Source: Clostridium pasteurianum (GTDB lineage: Bacteria > Bacillota > Clostridia > Clostridiales > Clostridiaceae). Taken from it: a DNA stretch of 64,000 nt. The notes below the pieces were generated by a model. It made no database searches, had not been told where the DNA came from, and was given only the letters and a program-made list of their open reading frames with translations. The position numbers and the translations under genes were made by a program. Positions 31,035 through 40,870 of this stretch are shown here, one piece after another. Location: the NCBI RefSeq assembly GCF_001705235.1, contig NZ_MCGV01000001.1, positions 1,922,001 through 1,986,000 on the forward strand, read 5' to 3'. Position 1 is the stretch's first letter. Each line of letters opens with the position of its first letter.

Positions 31035-32708
31035 CTTCGCAGCTGCTCTATTTAGGGCACTTACAAGAGCATTAAGTGATGCCGTATCAATATTATCAGA
31101 TATGCCAACTCCAAAATATCTCTTATCATTATTTTCAACTTGTACATATGCAACTGCTTTTGAATGTGAACCAACATTTAATGCATGTTCATCATAAGAT
31201 ATAAATTTAGCACCGTTATAACCATTGTTGTGCATTGCATTGAAAAACGAATCTATAGGACCATTTCCTATTCCTTCGATTCTCTTGTCTACACCATTTA
31301 CTGCTACAATAGCTTCCATATCAACGGAGTTCTGATCCTGTTCCATATCCTGTATTGAGTGAATCTTATAATTTTTCAAATAATATGGAGCCTTAATCTC
31401 TAAATATTCAGCTTTGAAATATTCAAAAATCTGCTGTGGCGTAAGCTCAGTACCAAGTTCATCAGACTTCTGTTTTATTATCTTACCAAACTCAGGATGC
31501 ATTGATTTAGGAAGTATGAATCCAAAATCACTTTCCATTATATAAGCTGTGCCACCTTTACCTGACTGACTGTTAATACGTATGATTTCTTCATATTCTC
31601 TGCCTAAATCATGTGGATCAATTGCAAGATAAGGAACTTCCCAACGCTCACTCTTACTTTCCTTTAATGCTTTAAGTCCTTTACGTATAGCATCCTGATG
31701 TGAACCAGAAAAAGCAGTAAATACAAGCTTACCGGCATAAGGGTGACGGTCATTTACAGTCATCTTAGTACATTCCTCATAAACTTCAACCACATGATTC
31801 AACTCTGAAAAATCAAGCTCAGGATCTATTCCTTGAGAATACATATTAAGCGCCATATTCATAATATCAAGGTTTCCTGTTCTTTCGCCATTTCCAAAAA
31901 GTGTTCCTTCTACTCTATCTGCCCCTGCAAGAACTCCAAGTTCACTAGCAGCTGTGCAAGTTCCTCTATCATTATGCGTATGAAGACTTAATATTACGCT
32001 TTCTCTATTTTTAAGATGTTTTAAAAACCATTCAATCTGATCTGCATATATATTAGGTGTCGCCATTTCAACAGTTGAAGGAAGATTTATTATTGCTTTA
32101 TTTTCCTTCGTTGGTTTCCAAACATCAAGCACAGCTTCACACACTTCAAGAGCATAGTCAAGTTCAGTTCCCGTAAAACTTTCAGGTGAATATTCAAAAA
32201 TAAATTTACTTTCTTTATATTCAGTATTTTCACTATATTTTTTTACCAATTCGGCACCATAAACTGCTAAATTCTTAACTTCTTCTTTGTCTTTTCTAAA
32301 TACAACTTTTCTCTGAAGTACAGAAGTTGAATTATAAACATGTACGACAGCACTCTTTACTCCTTTTAAAGCCTCAAAGGTCTTTTTCACCAGATGCTCT
32401 CTTGCTTGAGTTAACACCTGAATCGTAACATCATCCGGTATTAGATTGTCCTCTATTAGCTTACGTGTAAATTCATATTCTGTATCTGATGCAGATGGAA
32501 ATCCAATCTCCAATTCTTTAAATCCCATATCTACAAGCATCTTAAACATTTTAATCTTTTCATCTACATTCATAGGTTGTGGAAGAGCTTGATTTCCATC
32601 TCTTAAATCTACGCTGCACCATATTGGTGCCTTTTCTATTTGCTTGTCTGGCCATTCACGATTTTTAATATTTACCTTAGGATATTTGGCATATTTTGTA
32701 TATATCAT
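31032..32708 (-). CDS. leuA: 2-isopropylmalate synthase (long, type 2 LeuA)
   Basis: The enzyme condenses acetyl-CoA with 2-oxoisovalerate, the first committed step to leucine. The N-terminal TIM barrel shows CSVDLRDGNQAL and LHTHNDRGT, and the C-terminal region is the LeuA allosteric dimer domain where leucine binds. At 558 residues it is of the long actinobacterial/yeast type rather than the ~510-residue E. coli type. The start ATG at 32708 follows AAAGGAG; an in-frame GTG at 32717 is too close to it. A Leu T-box leader precedes the gene, and no other leu gene follows. The last codons run into a foldback repeat. Confidence 0.95.
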   Translation of the reverse strand: MIYTKYAKYPKVNIKNREWPDKQIEKAPIWCSVDLRDGNQALPQPMNVDEKIKMFKMLVDMGFKELEIGFPSASDTEYEFTRKLIEDNLIPDDVTIQVLTQAREHLVKKTFEALKGVKSAVVHVYNSTSVLQRKVVFRKDKEEVKNLAVYGAELVKKYSENTEYKESKFIFEYSPESFTGTELDYALEVCEAVLDVWKPTKENKAIINLPSTVEMATPNIYADQIEWFLKHLKNRESVILSLHTHNDRGTCTAASELGVLAGADRVEGTLFGNGERTGNLDIMNMALNMYSQGIDPELDFSELNHVVEVYEECTKMTVNDRHPYAGKLVFTAFSGSHQDAIRKGLKALKESKSERWEVPYLAIDPHDLGREYEEIIRINSQSGKGGTAYIMESDFGFILPKSMHPEFGKIIKQKSDELGTELTPQQIFEYFKAEYLEIKAPYYLKNYKIHSIQDMEQDQNSVDMEAIVAVNGVDKRIEGIGNGPIDSFFNAMHNNGYNGAKFISYDEHALNVGSHSKAVAYVQVENNDKRYFGVGISDNIDTASLNALVSALNRAAAK

Positions 32709-32758
32709 AAAAAACACTCCTTTAAATGTAATTAATTTTCTAATAATTTTTTGTAAAT

Positions 32759-33045
32759 AAAAAACTCGTCTCTAACAATACGAAAGAGACGAGGATTACT
32801 CGCGGTACCACTCTATTTAACTTAACTTAAACTAAAGTTCACTTTTTCAATAGCATTCCACTTAAAGCTGGTTTATACTATCTATCCTTATAACGGTGGA
32901 ATTCCGTTCTACCCTACAAAATAACTTTCAGGTGACTGCTCGCAGACGAGTTCAAAGTCTAAAAACTATCGGTTCACAGCAATCCCGATTCTCTGAAAAT
33001 TTATTCGGCTTCTACTATTTCTGTTCATAGCAACTTTTCTTATTT
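32759..33045 (-). ncRNA. T-box leader, probably leucine-specific
   Basis: The minus-strand RNA ends with the T-box core AGAGTGGTACCGCG (complement at about 32801-32814), followed by a terminator hairpin (32765-32793, CTCGTCTCT with AGAGACGAG, then TTTTTTA). Upstream lies a long stem I with an AGAGAATCGGGA segment and a specifier-loop candidate, GAACTC, giving CTC for leucine. Uncharged tRNA-Leu would favour antitermination and leuA expression. The specifier is inferred from position and the downstream gene. Confidence 0.93.
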
Positions 33046-33163
33046 GATTGTCTATATACTACTATATTATCTCCTAAATGTAAATATAAAGTTGGAAATT
33101 TTATAAATTTGATTATTTTGTCAGTTCCAGTTTAACAATTTACCATTTAGAATATACATTTTT

Positions 33164-35023
33164 TTATTTATCATCATCTTCCGCTGCTAAATGGAATGGA
33201 TAAGTAGCAATTACTATATTATCATATCTCAAAAGTGCTTCCCTAAGCAAAAAGCTAGTATGATTGTGTAAAAATTGTCCTGACTTATCACTAGTTATAA
33301 ATTGAGGCAATACAACTGTTATCTTTTCATCAGGTGCTGCAGCTTTTGATATTATTCCAATATACTCTATAAGTGGAGTAACTATTGCTCTATATGGTGA
33401 ATATTTAGAAACTAAAAGCATATCAGTATCTAATTCATTCCACCTTTTTTTAAGTTTATCCATATATTCCTTATTAGGTGATACATTAAGTGCTATTACA
33501 TCACTAGTTATACTTCTTGCATATTTTAACGCTCCAAGTGTTGCTTTATTTAAACTAGCTATTGGAACTATTATTATATGATTGAAGTTTTCTCCAATAC
33601 CACAGTTTTTAACATACTCTTCATCAGCTTTTAACCCTTTTGCAACATAATTATAGTGCTTCTTAATATGCTGCATAATAAGCACAATGATAGGTATTAG
33701 TATAACTATAACCCATGCTCCTAATGCAAATTTTTCTTTAACTATTACACATGTTGTTACAAGTGTAACGAAAGCTCCAAAACCATTTATAATTTTTCTT
33801 TTAGTTTTTCCATTTTCGTTTGTCTTATCCCAATGAATAACCATACCTGTCTGTGCTAATGTAAATGACAAAAAAACACCTACAGAATACAAAGGTATAA
33901 GAGAATGCACATCAGCTTTAAATATAATAACTAATATACCTGCAATTATGGCTAAAAAAATTATTCCATTTGAAAAACTTAATCTTTTACCCTTTGTAGC
34001 AAAACTTCTAGGGGCATATCCGTCTCTTGCAATTACAGACATAAGCATAGGGAAACCTGTAAATGAAGTATTACATGCCATTATAAGTATGATAGCCGTA
34101 GTAAACTGTATAACATAAAACATAAATGTCTTTCCAGAAAAAACTCCAAATGCAATTTGTGCTAGTACAGTAGCATTATCATTAGGAACAACTCTGCATA
34201 TTCTAGCAAGTATCGATGTTCCTCCAAATATAAGAAGTATAATACATGTAAGTAATACCATTACTTTTGTAGCATTTTTTTGACTTGGCTCTTTAAAATT
34301 AGGAACTGCATTACTTACAGCTTCAAGTCCAGTAAGAGCTGAACATCCAGAAGAGAACGCCTTTAAGATAAGGAATATACTAACATCCCCCATTGGTTTA
34401 AGCGTTTGATTTATCATATGCATGTTTGGTGCTCCATATATATAGTATCTTACTATCCCATAACCTATCATAAATAGCATACTAATAATAAATAAGTACG
34501 TAGGAATACTAAACATTCTAGAAGATTCACCTACACCTCTTAAATTAAGAATAGTTAGGATAGTTATAATAGCTACTGCAAGCAAAACACTGTGCTTAGC
34601 AAGACTTGGAAATGCAGACGTTATTGCTGCGACTCCAGAACTTGCACTAACAGCTACTGTTAAAATGTAATCAAGCAAAAGAGCAGCACCTGCTGTAAGT
34701 CCTGGTAATACACCTATGTTTTCTTTAGCAACTACATATGCTCCTCCACCGTGAGGATAAGCCTTTATAATTTGTACATATGAAACGGTGAGTATAAAAA
34801 GCAGCCCTATAATCATAAGTGAAATATTACCCAACCACTGATATGATAATGCTCCTATAATGGGTACAAGTGCTATTAGAATTTCTTGTGATGCATATGC
34901 AACTGAAGAAATAGCATCACTAGCCATTACCGCAAGCCCAAATGGAACATTATATTTTTCGCTAGAACTTTGCTCATTTGCTAAGGGTCTTCCAATGAGC
35001 ATATCAAAAAATTTATTAACCAA
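33164..35023 (-). CDS. kimA: KimA-like APC-superfamily potassium importer
   Basis: This large membrane protein has about 12 membrane segments in residues 30-450 and a soluble C-terminal domain (about 470-619). It resembles Bacillus KimA/YdaO in the N-terminal IGRPL, in SDAISSVAYASQEIL, in AYPHGGGAYVVAKENIG, and in the C-terminal VVLPQFIT and LHNHTSFLLR segments. KimA takes up potassium and is controlled by c-di-AMP. The frame opens at GTG 35047, but AAGGAGG lies inside it, so TTG at 35023 is the likely start. The short 5' region has no room for the ydaO-type c-di-AMP riboswitch. Annotation as a generic amino-acid permease would be the alternative. Confidence 0.88.
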   Translation of the reverse strand: MVNKFFDMLIGRPLANEQSSSEKYNVPFGLAVMASDAISSVAYASQEILIALVPIIGALSYQWLGNISLMIIGLLFILTVSYVQIIKAYPHGGGAYVVAKENIGVLPGLTAGAALLLDYILTVAVSASSGVAAITSAFPSLAKHSVLLAVAIITILTILNLRGVGESSRMFSIPTYLFIISMLFMIGYGIVRYYIYGAPNMHMINQTLKPMGDVSIFLILKAFSSGCSALTGLEAVSNAVPNFKEPSQKNATKVMVLLTCIILLIFGGTSILARICRVVPNDNATVLAQIAFGVFSGKTFMFYVIQFTTAIILIMACNTSFTGFPMLMSVIARDGYAPRSFATKGKRLSFSNGIIFLAIIAGILVIIFKADVHSLIPLYSVGVFLSFTLAQTGMVIHWDKTNENGKTKRKIINGFGAFVTLVTTCVIVKEKFALGAWVIVILIPIIVLIMQHIKKHYNYVAKGLKADEEYVKNCGIGENFNHIIIVPIASLNKATLGALKYARSITSDVIALNVSPNKEYMDKLKKRWNELDTDMLLVSKYSPYRAIVTPLIEYIGIISKAAAPDEKITVVLPQFITSDKSGQFLHNHTSFLLREALLRYDNIVIATYPFHLAAEDDDK

Positions 35024-35169
35024 TTTTTCAATCCTCCTTAGTATCACTATACTAATAATCTATATTAATATTCAATTTAAGTTATTTTGTCATAAGAATT
35101 ATTATAATATATTTACAAATAATATCAATGTGTAACTGAAAAAACTTTTCGACATTATGTAGTAACTTC

Positions 35170-35589
35170 CTATAACTCGATTTTTTCGAATTTTTTCCAC
35201 ACTTCTGGGTACTTCTTATTTAATCTTATTATCTTAAAACTTTTGCTATCTACAAATACCTGAGCAGTTTTGCCATTAGCCAAAGTTTTTCCATCACAAG
35301 CTCGTATAACCTTGTAATTTAGTTCTACTTTTATGGGACTAAGTTTTTCTAAAGAAGTTTCTATAAGAATATCATCTCCATACCTTGCACCTTCATGATA
35401 CTTGCACTCTGTCTCTACTATAGGCATCATTATACCCATATCTTCCATATCACTATATTTCAAATTAACTGCCTCTATAAAATCTTCTCTAGCAGCTTCA
35501 AAATATACATAATAATTTGCATGATGTACTATTCCCATTTTATCTGTTTCAGCATATCTAACTCTGATTTTCGTAACACTTTTATTCAT
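35170..35589 (-). CDS. YbgC/4HBT-family acyl-CoA thioesterase
   Basis: This 139-residue single hotdog-fold domain has the family motif RYAETDKMGIVHHANYYVYFE (catalytic Asp16 in this motif). It hydrolyses acyl-CoA thioesters of unknown chain type. The start ATG follows AGAAAGGAAATAATAATT. It sits upstream of the KimA-like gene on the same strand with a 120-base gap, so co-transcription is possible. There are no tol-pal genes, as expected in a Firmicute. Confidence 0.92.
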   Translation of the reverse strand: MNKSVTKIRVRYAETDKMGIVHHANYYVYFEAAREDFIEAVNLKYSDMEDMGIMMPIVETECKYHEGARYGDDILIETSLEKLSPIKVELNYKVIRACDGKTLANGKTAQVFVDSKSFKIIRLNKKYPEVWKKFEKIEL

Positions 35590-35947
35590 AATTATTATTT
35601 CCTTTCTATGTAAATACTAAAACAAGTACCACAATATGTATCTTTCACATTATTATATCACAATTATGTAGAAAGTTATTATGCATAAAAACTATTATAT
35701 ATAAACTAAAAATATTTTTAGTTTATGTACACATATATTTTTTATGCGTTTTATATTTTATGTACAACTATATAAATAACACAAACTAGTAATAACTTAT
35801 AGCATCAAAAAAAATTTATAAATTGAAGTCAAAAAAAGCCACAAAGCTTCAATATATTCCACCAATTTACTAAATATTCAAAGGCAAATTAAGCTAGTAT
35901 CTATATCATTTGTAATACATTGTTAATTATGCTATCATAAGCATAAG
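35590..35947. other. Divergent intergenic region with a perfect palindrome
   Basis: This AT-rich gap lies between divergent genes. A 26-base perfect palindrome at 35701-35726 (centre aaaaatattttt) is its most striking feature. The ribosome site AAGGTGGTGG at the right end serves the rightward gene. Confidence 0.6.
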
Positions 35948-35959
35948 GTGGTGGTAATA

Positions 35960-36697
35960 ATGGCTAATATTATACCCAATGACCAATTAAAAAAAATAAA
36001 TTTTTACTGGCAAAATATATTTGATTTCAAACCAAATGATAAAGATACTGAATCTTTAGTTGTTCCTAAAACTTCCTTTAAGAATTCAAGTAAAATATCA
36101 ATATACCATATAAACGATAAATCTTTTGTTGAAACAGATGAAAATATATTTGGGAAGATAGCTGATTTTGTAAATAGCTACTACTCATACAAACCTGTGT
36201 ATTTAAAAGACTTCCAAAATTATTTTACAACTTCCATAGAAAAAGAAAACAGCTATTATTTTTCTTATCTTGCTAAATGCAAAGATGTTTCAGACATTTT
36301 AGGTAGTAACTATTACATAAGAAATCTTACAAATAGCGATACTAAATTGTTAGAAAATTTTAAAAAATCATATTTTCGTTCAGAACTGAAAGAAAATCTT
36401 CCTAATATAGATTTACCAATAACTTTAGGTTGCTTTTACAATAAAGAATTAATTTCAGCTGCAAGTCTATTCTATTTCAAAAATGATATAGCTGACATAA
36501 AACTTATAACTCATCCTGCTTTTAAAGATGATATTATAATCTCTAAAGCCATGATAATTGATTTAGGCAGAGTCTGCTTCAAAAAAAATAAAATATTACA
36601 ATATAGATTTTCCGAAGATAATGACTTTTCAAGAAAAATAGCAAAATCAATGGGCTTCAGCTTGCATGTACTTAAAGAAAATTTTAAGTTCAAATAA
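35960..36697 (+). CDS. Putative GNAT-fold acetyltransferase
   Basis: I do not recognise the N-terminal half of this 245-residue protein. The C-terminal half (about 110-240) looks GNAT-like: YYIRNLTNSDTKLLENF, then LGCFYNKELISAASLFYF, and an ending with FSRKIAKSMGF similar to the last helix and strand of the fold. The frame opens at GTG 35948, but ATG at 35960 lies five bases after the GGTGGTGG site. Its TAA stop codon is the first three bases of a foldback repeat. Function and substrate are unknown. Confidence 0.65.
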   Translation: MANIIPNDQLKKINFYWQNIFDFKPNDKDTESLVVPKTSFKNSSKISIYHINDKSFVETDENIFGKIADFVNSYYSYKPVYLKDFQNYFTTSIEKENSYYFSYLAKCKDVSDILGSNYYIRNLTNSDTKLLENFKKSYFRSELKENLPNIDLPITLGCFYNKELISAASLFYFKNDIADIKLITHPAFKDDIIISKAMIIDLGRVCFKKNKILQYRFSEDNDFSRKIAKSMGFSLHVLKENFKFK

Positions 36698-36868
36698 CAG
36701 TATTTTGAAACATTAAATAAAAATCATAAGTCTAAGCCACAAATTATAAAAATGCTAAGAAATTTTAATAACTCACTATCGTTCAAACAAATTAAAATTT
36801 CTAAGTATCTTTATAATTTGCGGCAAGACTTATTGAATTTTATTTAAACCGTTCCCAAAATACTGTTA
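36695..36868. repeat. Stop-codon-anchored foldback element 2
   Basis: A 174-base imperfect inverted repeat is bounded by TAACAGT and ACTGTTA. The first TAA is the stop codon of the upstream plus-strand gene. Loop sides AATAACTC and CAAACAAATT match the other copies, but the central loop is diverged. It is the single-copy form, without a tandem array. Confidence 0.88.
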
Positions 36869-37039
36869 TTTAACTTAAAGTCAAAACAATGATACCTTTT
36901 CTTCGTTTCACTACGAAAAGCTTTTAACTTTAAATTTTCGGGAGCGTCAGAGAAAAAAATCGTTTATCCCTTTGCCGCAAGCAAAACACTAGCTTCAACT
37001 TATATAAACTTATCCCTGTAAATATTCATTGCTGCAATT
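36869..37039. repeat. Repeat-derived spacer next to foldback 2
   Basis: This stretch contains a second small foldback (ttaaagtcaaaa near 36874 with ttttaactttaa near 36922). It also contains a segment at about 36934-36982 resembling the tttcggtagcggagcgga...aaaatcc module seen in the array at 44553-45140. There is no gene. Confidence 0.5.
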
Positions 37040-38689
37040 CTAGCTTTCATAGCTGGCAATTTTCTTTTCTCCGCTTTTACATACGAATTTGTACAATAAG
37101 TAATCCAATATTGTAAATACTAATACGCATAGGATAAAGAATATATTATAATTTATCTTTACAAATATACACATAATTATCACAATAACACTAGGTATGA
37201 TTGAAATCAAAAAATCTATAAACGAATTTACATTTGATTTAACTGCTCTCTGCTCATTGTCCCATTCCAACTTAGGTGTATTGATATCTATATACATTCC
37301 TATAATTGATGCAAATATTATTCCAAGCATTCCTGCTATTATCATATATAGAAGTATATATATAGGAAACTTAAATGCAAATAGCGCAACTATATCTACA
37401 AGAACTATAGAAATACCTCCAACCAATATTCCACAAAGCAATTTTGCTGTTATTTGCTTTGCATATGATATAGGTAAATATTTCATTACAAAAAAATTGC
37501 TTCCTTCTCTTGAAATTGCCGTAGATGTAACAGCATTTACAGCACCCATTAAAAGTCCAAATACGATAGCCGCAGTTATTAAAATTCTAAAACTTTCTGT
37601 ACCATTCATATATTTCATAAGCTCACTTATACCTGTTCTTTGTCTCTTATTAACCATAGCTGGAACCACAATAACTATTGGAAATATAAAACTGGACATT
37701 ACACAATTCACAAAATATGCTGGTGTTCTAAATAAAATTTTAATTTCCTTCATTGTGTATGCAAACAAAACAGATTTTCTTTGAACTTCCTTTTCCATCT
37801 TCTTCTTATCTATTTTCTTCCTTGTAGAAGATGATTCTGAAAGTCCTTGAACTCCTTTAAAATACAAAAGCTTTCCAAGATACATTATAACTATGAAACT
37901 TACTACATTTATTAGAATAAATATACCAAGGTACACTAAATCAGTTCCTACCAAGGCCTTACTGGCTATATTACCAAGAGGGAAAAAATCTTTCATTACA
38001 GAATTTGCCTTCGTCACACTACTAAGCATCTGCTTACTATTTGAAGAGCTCATACTATTCGTAATAACATTTATACTTAATCCAAAAGCTACTGCTAAAA
38101 TACCACCTAAAGTTTTAAAAAGATCCTTTTTCTTAGACCTGTTTACAAACGGCATAATAAATATACTTATTAACAAAGCCACTGCTAAAGGCAGTATTGG
38201 CTCAAATATTATAAGGATAATACTAAATATATAAAAAGGAACTCCCATCCCAGATCCTATTCCATATATTAATGTACATGGAACTAAAACTATAGCTGTA
38301 ATAAAGTATTCATATATAAGTGATACTGTAAATTTACTTGCAACGATTGTTTCCGGTTTTAACGGCATTGGAATGAGAAAATTTATATCATTTGAATAAT
38401 AAAATGTTCCCATAGTATAAAATATTCCAAAGAAAAAGATTATAAAAGTAATTACTGCATAATTCATTTGAAGCATTAAATACTCTGCATGAAACATCTT
38501 AAGTCCAAAATAAAAAGGTGCATCTATTAAGGCTACTAGTCCTGCAAACATGACAAATAAAAAGATTCTAAGGATAACTGCCGCCACTGCATTTGCTGTA
38601 AATATACTTTTCTTTTTACTTCTGCTTTTATATCCTCCGCCCATAAGAAGATATTTAGTTAAAATCCAAAACTTATTTGTTCTCATCAT
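37040..38689 (-). CDS. ABC-2 type exporter permease
   Basis: This 549-residue integral membrane protein has about 12-14 hydrophobic segments and a charged cytoplasmic loop (STRKKIDKKKMEKEVQRK, about 285-302). It forms a two-component exporter with the ATPase whose gene overlaps it by 17 bases counted from this start. The chosen ATG 38689 has GGAG inside the end of the ATPase gene. Lack of extracellular domains argues against FtsX-type systems. The exported substrate is unknown; export of peptides or drugs is typical of such pairs. Confidence 0.85.
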   Translation of the reverse strand: MMRTNKFWILTKYLLMGGGYKSRSKKKSIFTANAVAAVILRIFLFVMFAGLVALIDAPFYFGLKMFHAEYLMLQMNYAVITFIIFFFGIFYTMGTFYYSNDINFLIPMPLKPETIVASKFTVSLIYEYFITAIVLVPCTLIYGIGSGMGVPFYIFSIILIIFEPILPLAVALLISIFIMPFVNRSKKKDLFKTLGGILAVAFGLSINVITNSMSSSNSKQMLSSVTKANSVMKDFFPLGNIASKALVGTDLVYLGIFILINVVSFIVIMYLGKLLYFKGVQGLSESSSTRKKIDKKKMEKEVQRKSVLFAYTMKEIKILFRTPAYFVNCVMSSFIFPIVIVVPAMVNKRQRTGISELMKYMNGTESFRILITAAIVFGLLMGAVNAVTSTAISREGSNFFVMKYLPISYAKQITAKLLCGILVGGISIVLVDIVALFAFKFPIYILLYMIIAGMLGIIFASIIGMYIDINTPKLEWDNEQRAVKSNVNSFIDFLISIIPSVIVIIMCIFVKINYNIFFILCVLVFTILDYLLYKFVCKSGEKKIASYES

Positions 38690-39407
38690 CAACCAACTCC
38701 AAAAACATTTTTTCCAGTGAACTACCTTCTTCCTGAAGTTTTTGTTTCATCTCTTGTATAGTTCCACAAAATATAAGTTTCCCTTTACTAACTATTCCAA
38801 TTCTATCGCATAACTTTTCAGCAACTTCCAACACATGAGTTGAAAAAAATACTGTTTTCCCACTGTCGGCATGCCTTCTCATCATTTCCTTCAAATTATA
38901 CGAAGCTTTAGGATCAAGACCTGTCATAGGTTCATCTAGAATCCAAACATCTGGATCATGTACTAGAGCTCCCATTACAACCATCTTCTGTCTCATTCCA
39001 TGAGAATAGCTTTGTATTTTATCGTTTAAAGCACTTTCCATATCAAAATATTTACTTAAACTATTGATTCTTTCTTTTCTAATATCAGTCGGTACATCAT
39101 ATATGTCTGACATAAAATTCAAATATTCAATACCCTTAAGTCTTAAAAACATATCAGGACTGTCAGGAACATATCCAATTTTTTTCTTAACCTCAATTGG
39201 CTTCTCGTTAATATCTAGTCCATCTACTTTTATAGCACCAGAATCACTTTTTATAATACCCGTAATCATCTTTATTGTGGTACTCTTTCCTGCACCATTA
39301 GGTCCTAAAAATCCGAATATTTCTCCTGAATTTATAGTAAAGTTTAAATTATCAACGGCTTTATTTTTACCATTATAACTTTTATTTACATTCATCAATT
39401 CAATCAC
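38673..39407 (-). CDS. ABC exporter ATPase
   Basis: This 244-residue nucleotide-binding protein has Walker A LGPNGAGKST, signature SYSHGMRQKM, Walker B VWILDEPMTGLD and the switch His in STHV. It belongs to the CcmA/NatA-like group that pairs with ABC-2 permeases. The frame opens at 39464, but GTG at 39407 follows GGAGGTG at five bases, and the preceding codons do not look like protein. It energises the permease encoded by the overlapping gene. Confidence 0.92.
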   Translation of the reverse strand: MIELMNVNKSYNGKNKAVDNLNFTINSGEIFGFLGPNGAGKSTTIKMITGIIKSDSGAIKVDGLDINEKPIEVKKKIGYVPDSPDMFLRLKGIEYLNFMSDIYDVPTDIRKERINSLSKYFDMESALNDKIQSYSHGMRQKMVVMGALVHDPDVWILDEPMTGLDPKASYNLKEMMRRHADSGKTVFFSTHVLEVAEKLCDRIGIVSKGKLIFCGTIQEMKQKLQEEGSSLEKMFLELVDDENK

Positions 39408-39584
39408 AGTAACACCTCCACCATTTGTTATATACATGATATAACATACGTAATTAAATTTCAATATAATATTTTATATAATTAAGAGTGTAATCGAACT
39501 CATTTAAATTTATCTGTTTCTTTATGAGTTATATTTTAAATAGGCGCGGGCTTTTACATACACTGTAAAAATGTAAATAAAAAA

Positions 39585-39622
39585 TTCAAGATTTAAACCT
39601 TTATTTAGATTTAAATCTTGAA
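39585..39622 (-). terminator. Terminator of lactate dehydrogenase
   Basis: A 13-bp perfect stem (TTCAAGATTTAAA with its complement) is followed on the minus strand by TTTTTTATTT. Confidence 0.88.
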
Positions 39623-39641
39623 TCATTATTACATATTTATA

Positions 39642-40583
39642 TTAATTTATATTTTTCAAAGAATCTTTTAGCGTTTTTGAAGAATCATTCAATCTTTTCT
39701 TTTCATCTTCACTCAGTGGAACCTCTATAATTTGCTTTACTCCATCAATTCCAACAACTGATGGAACTCCCATATATACATCATTTATTCCATATTGGCC
39801 TTGAAGTAAAGTTGATACTGTCAAAATTGAATTTTCATCTCTTAATATTGCTTCTACGATTCTTTTCACTGCTAATGCGACTGCATAATAAGTTGCTCCT
39901 TTTCTTTTTATAATTTCATATGCGGCATTTTTTACATCTTCATATAACTTATATTTAAGTGAACCATCGCATTTTTTGCAGGACACTCTGCAATATTCAT
40001 TTACGTCCATTCCTGCTATATTAGTTAAACTCCAAGTAGCTATTTCAGAGTCACCATGCTCTCCCATAATGTACGTGTGAATATTTCTTACATCAATGTC
40101 AAAATGCTCACTTAGCATATATCTAAATCTAGATGTATCGAGCACTGTTCCAGAACCTATTACTCTTTCCTTAGGAAAACCTGAAAGTTTATACGTTATA
40201 TATGTCAAAACGTCAACGGGATTTGAAACTACAAGTAAAATAGCATTTGGATTATACCTTACCACTTCAGGAATTATTGATTTGAATATATTATAATTTT
40301 TATTAATTAAATCTAGCCTCGTTTCTCCTGGTTTTTGTGCTGCACCCGCAGTTATTATAACTATATCTGAATCTTTAGTATCCGCATATTCCCCTGCTCT
40401 AACATCTACAGGTTTTACAAAAGCTTTTCCATGGGATAAATCCATAGCCTCCCCTTCTGCTTTATCTTTATTTACATCCACTATAACTATTTCAGATGCA
40501 AGTCCACCATTCATTAAAGCAAAAACTGTAGAAGAACCAACAAATCCTGCTCCAATCACTGAAATCTTAGTATTCTTATTCAT
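39642..40583 (-). CDS. ldh: L-lactate dehydrogenase
   Basis: The enzyme reduces pyruvate to L-lactate with NADH. The 313-residue protein shows the NAD fold [10 protein letters not shown] (9-18), the substrate-closing Arg in GETRLD (Arg89) and the catalytic GEHGDSE (His176). The family's lactate rather than malate specificity fits QKPGETR (Gln at 83). The start ATG follows TTTGGAGGG. It is a single-gene unit. Upstream, 40663-40680 (ttgtaacacttataacct) distantly resembles a clostridial Rex redox operator, but the match is poor. Confidence 0.95.
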   Translation of the reverse strand: MNKNTKISVIGAGFVGSSTVFALMNGGLASEIVIVDVNKDKAEGEAMDLSHGKAFVKPVDVRAGEYADTKDSDIVIITAGAAQKPGETRLDLINKNYNIFKSIIPEVVRYNPNAILLVVSNPVDVLTYITYKLSGFPKERVIGSGTVLDTSRFRYMLSEHFDIDVRNIHTYIMGEHGDSEIATWSLTNIAGMDVNEYCRVSCKKCDGSLKYKLYEDVKNAAYEIIKRKGATYYAVALAVKRIVEAILRDENSILTVSTLLQGQYGINDVYMGVPSVVGIDGVKQIIEVPLSEDEKKRLNDSSKTLKDSLKNIN

Positions 40584-40823
40584 AATTGACCCTCCAAACT
40601 AACATATAGAAAACAGTTCATCTATTAAATTATTCACACAAAAAGCTTTTGACATTAGCATTTTGTAACACTTATAACCTAAGTTTCTCACTAGTTTTCT
40701 TTTAATAGTATTATTTAAACAAATGTTTTTTATTCACTGCTAATAATTTATATATTTGTGGATTTATTATCTATTAATATAATATACTAATTAATATTAA
40801 TTATCAAGTAAATTATTTATATA

Positions 40824-40852
40824 AAAAAATCTGCATTCTCTGCAGATTTTTT
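40824..40852. terminator. Bidirectional-type terminator after the GntR/ABC operon
   Basis: A perfect 12-bp stem (AAAAAATCTGCA with its complement) and a 5-base loop, with T run on either strand. It ends the leftward GntR/ABC operon upstream of ldh. Confidence 0.88.
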
Positions 40853-40870
40853 AAATCATATTAAGTTAGC

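Noticed and set aside
37197-37784. 195-codon plus-strand open frame
   Set aside because: It is antisense to the ABC-2 permease; long reverse frames are common opposite AT-rich membrane genes.
40663-40680. Rex redox operator upstream of lactate dehydrogenase
   Set aside because: Only about nine of fourteen consensus positions agree and the symmetry is poor, so it is mentioned but not listed as a site.
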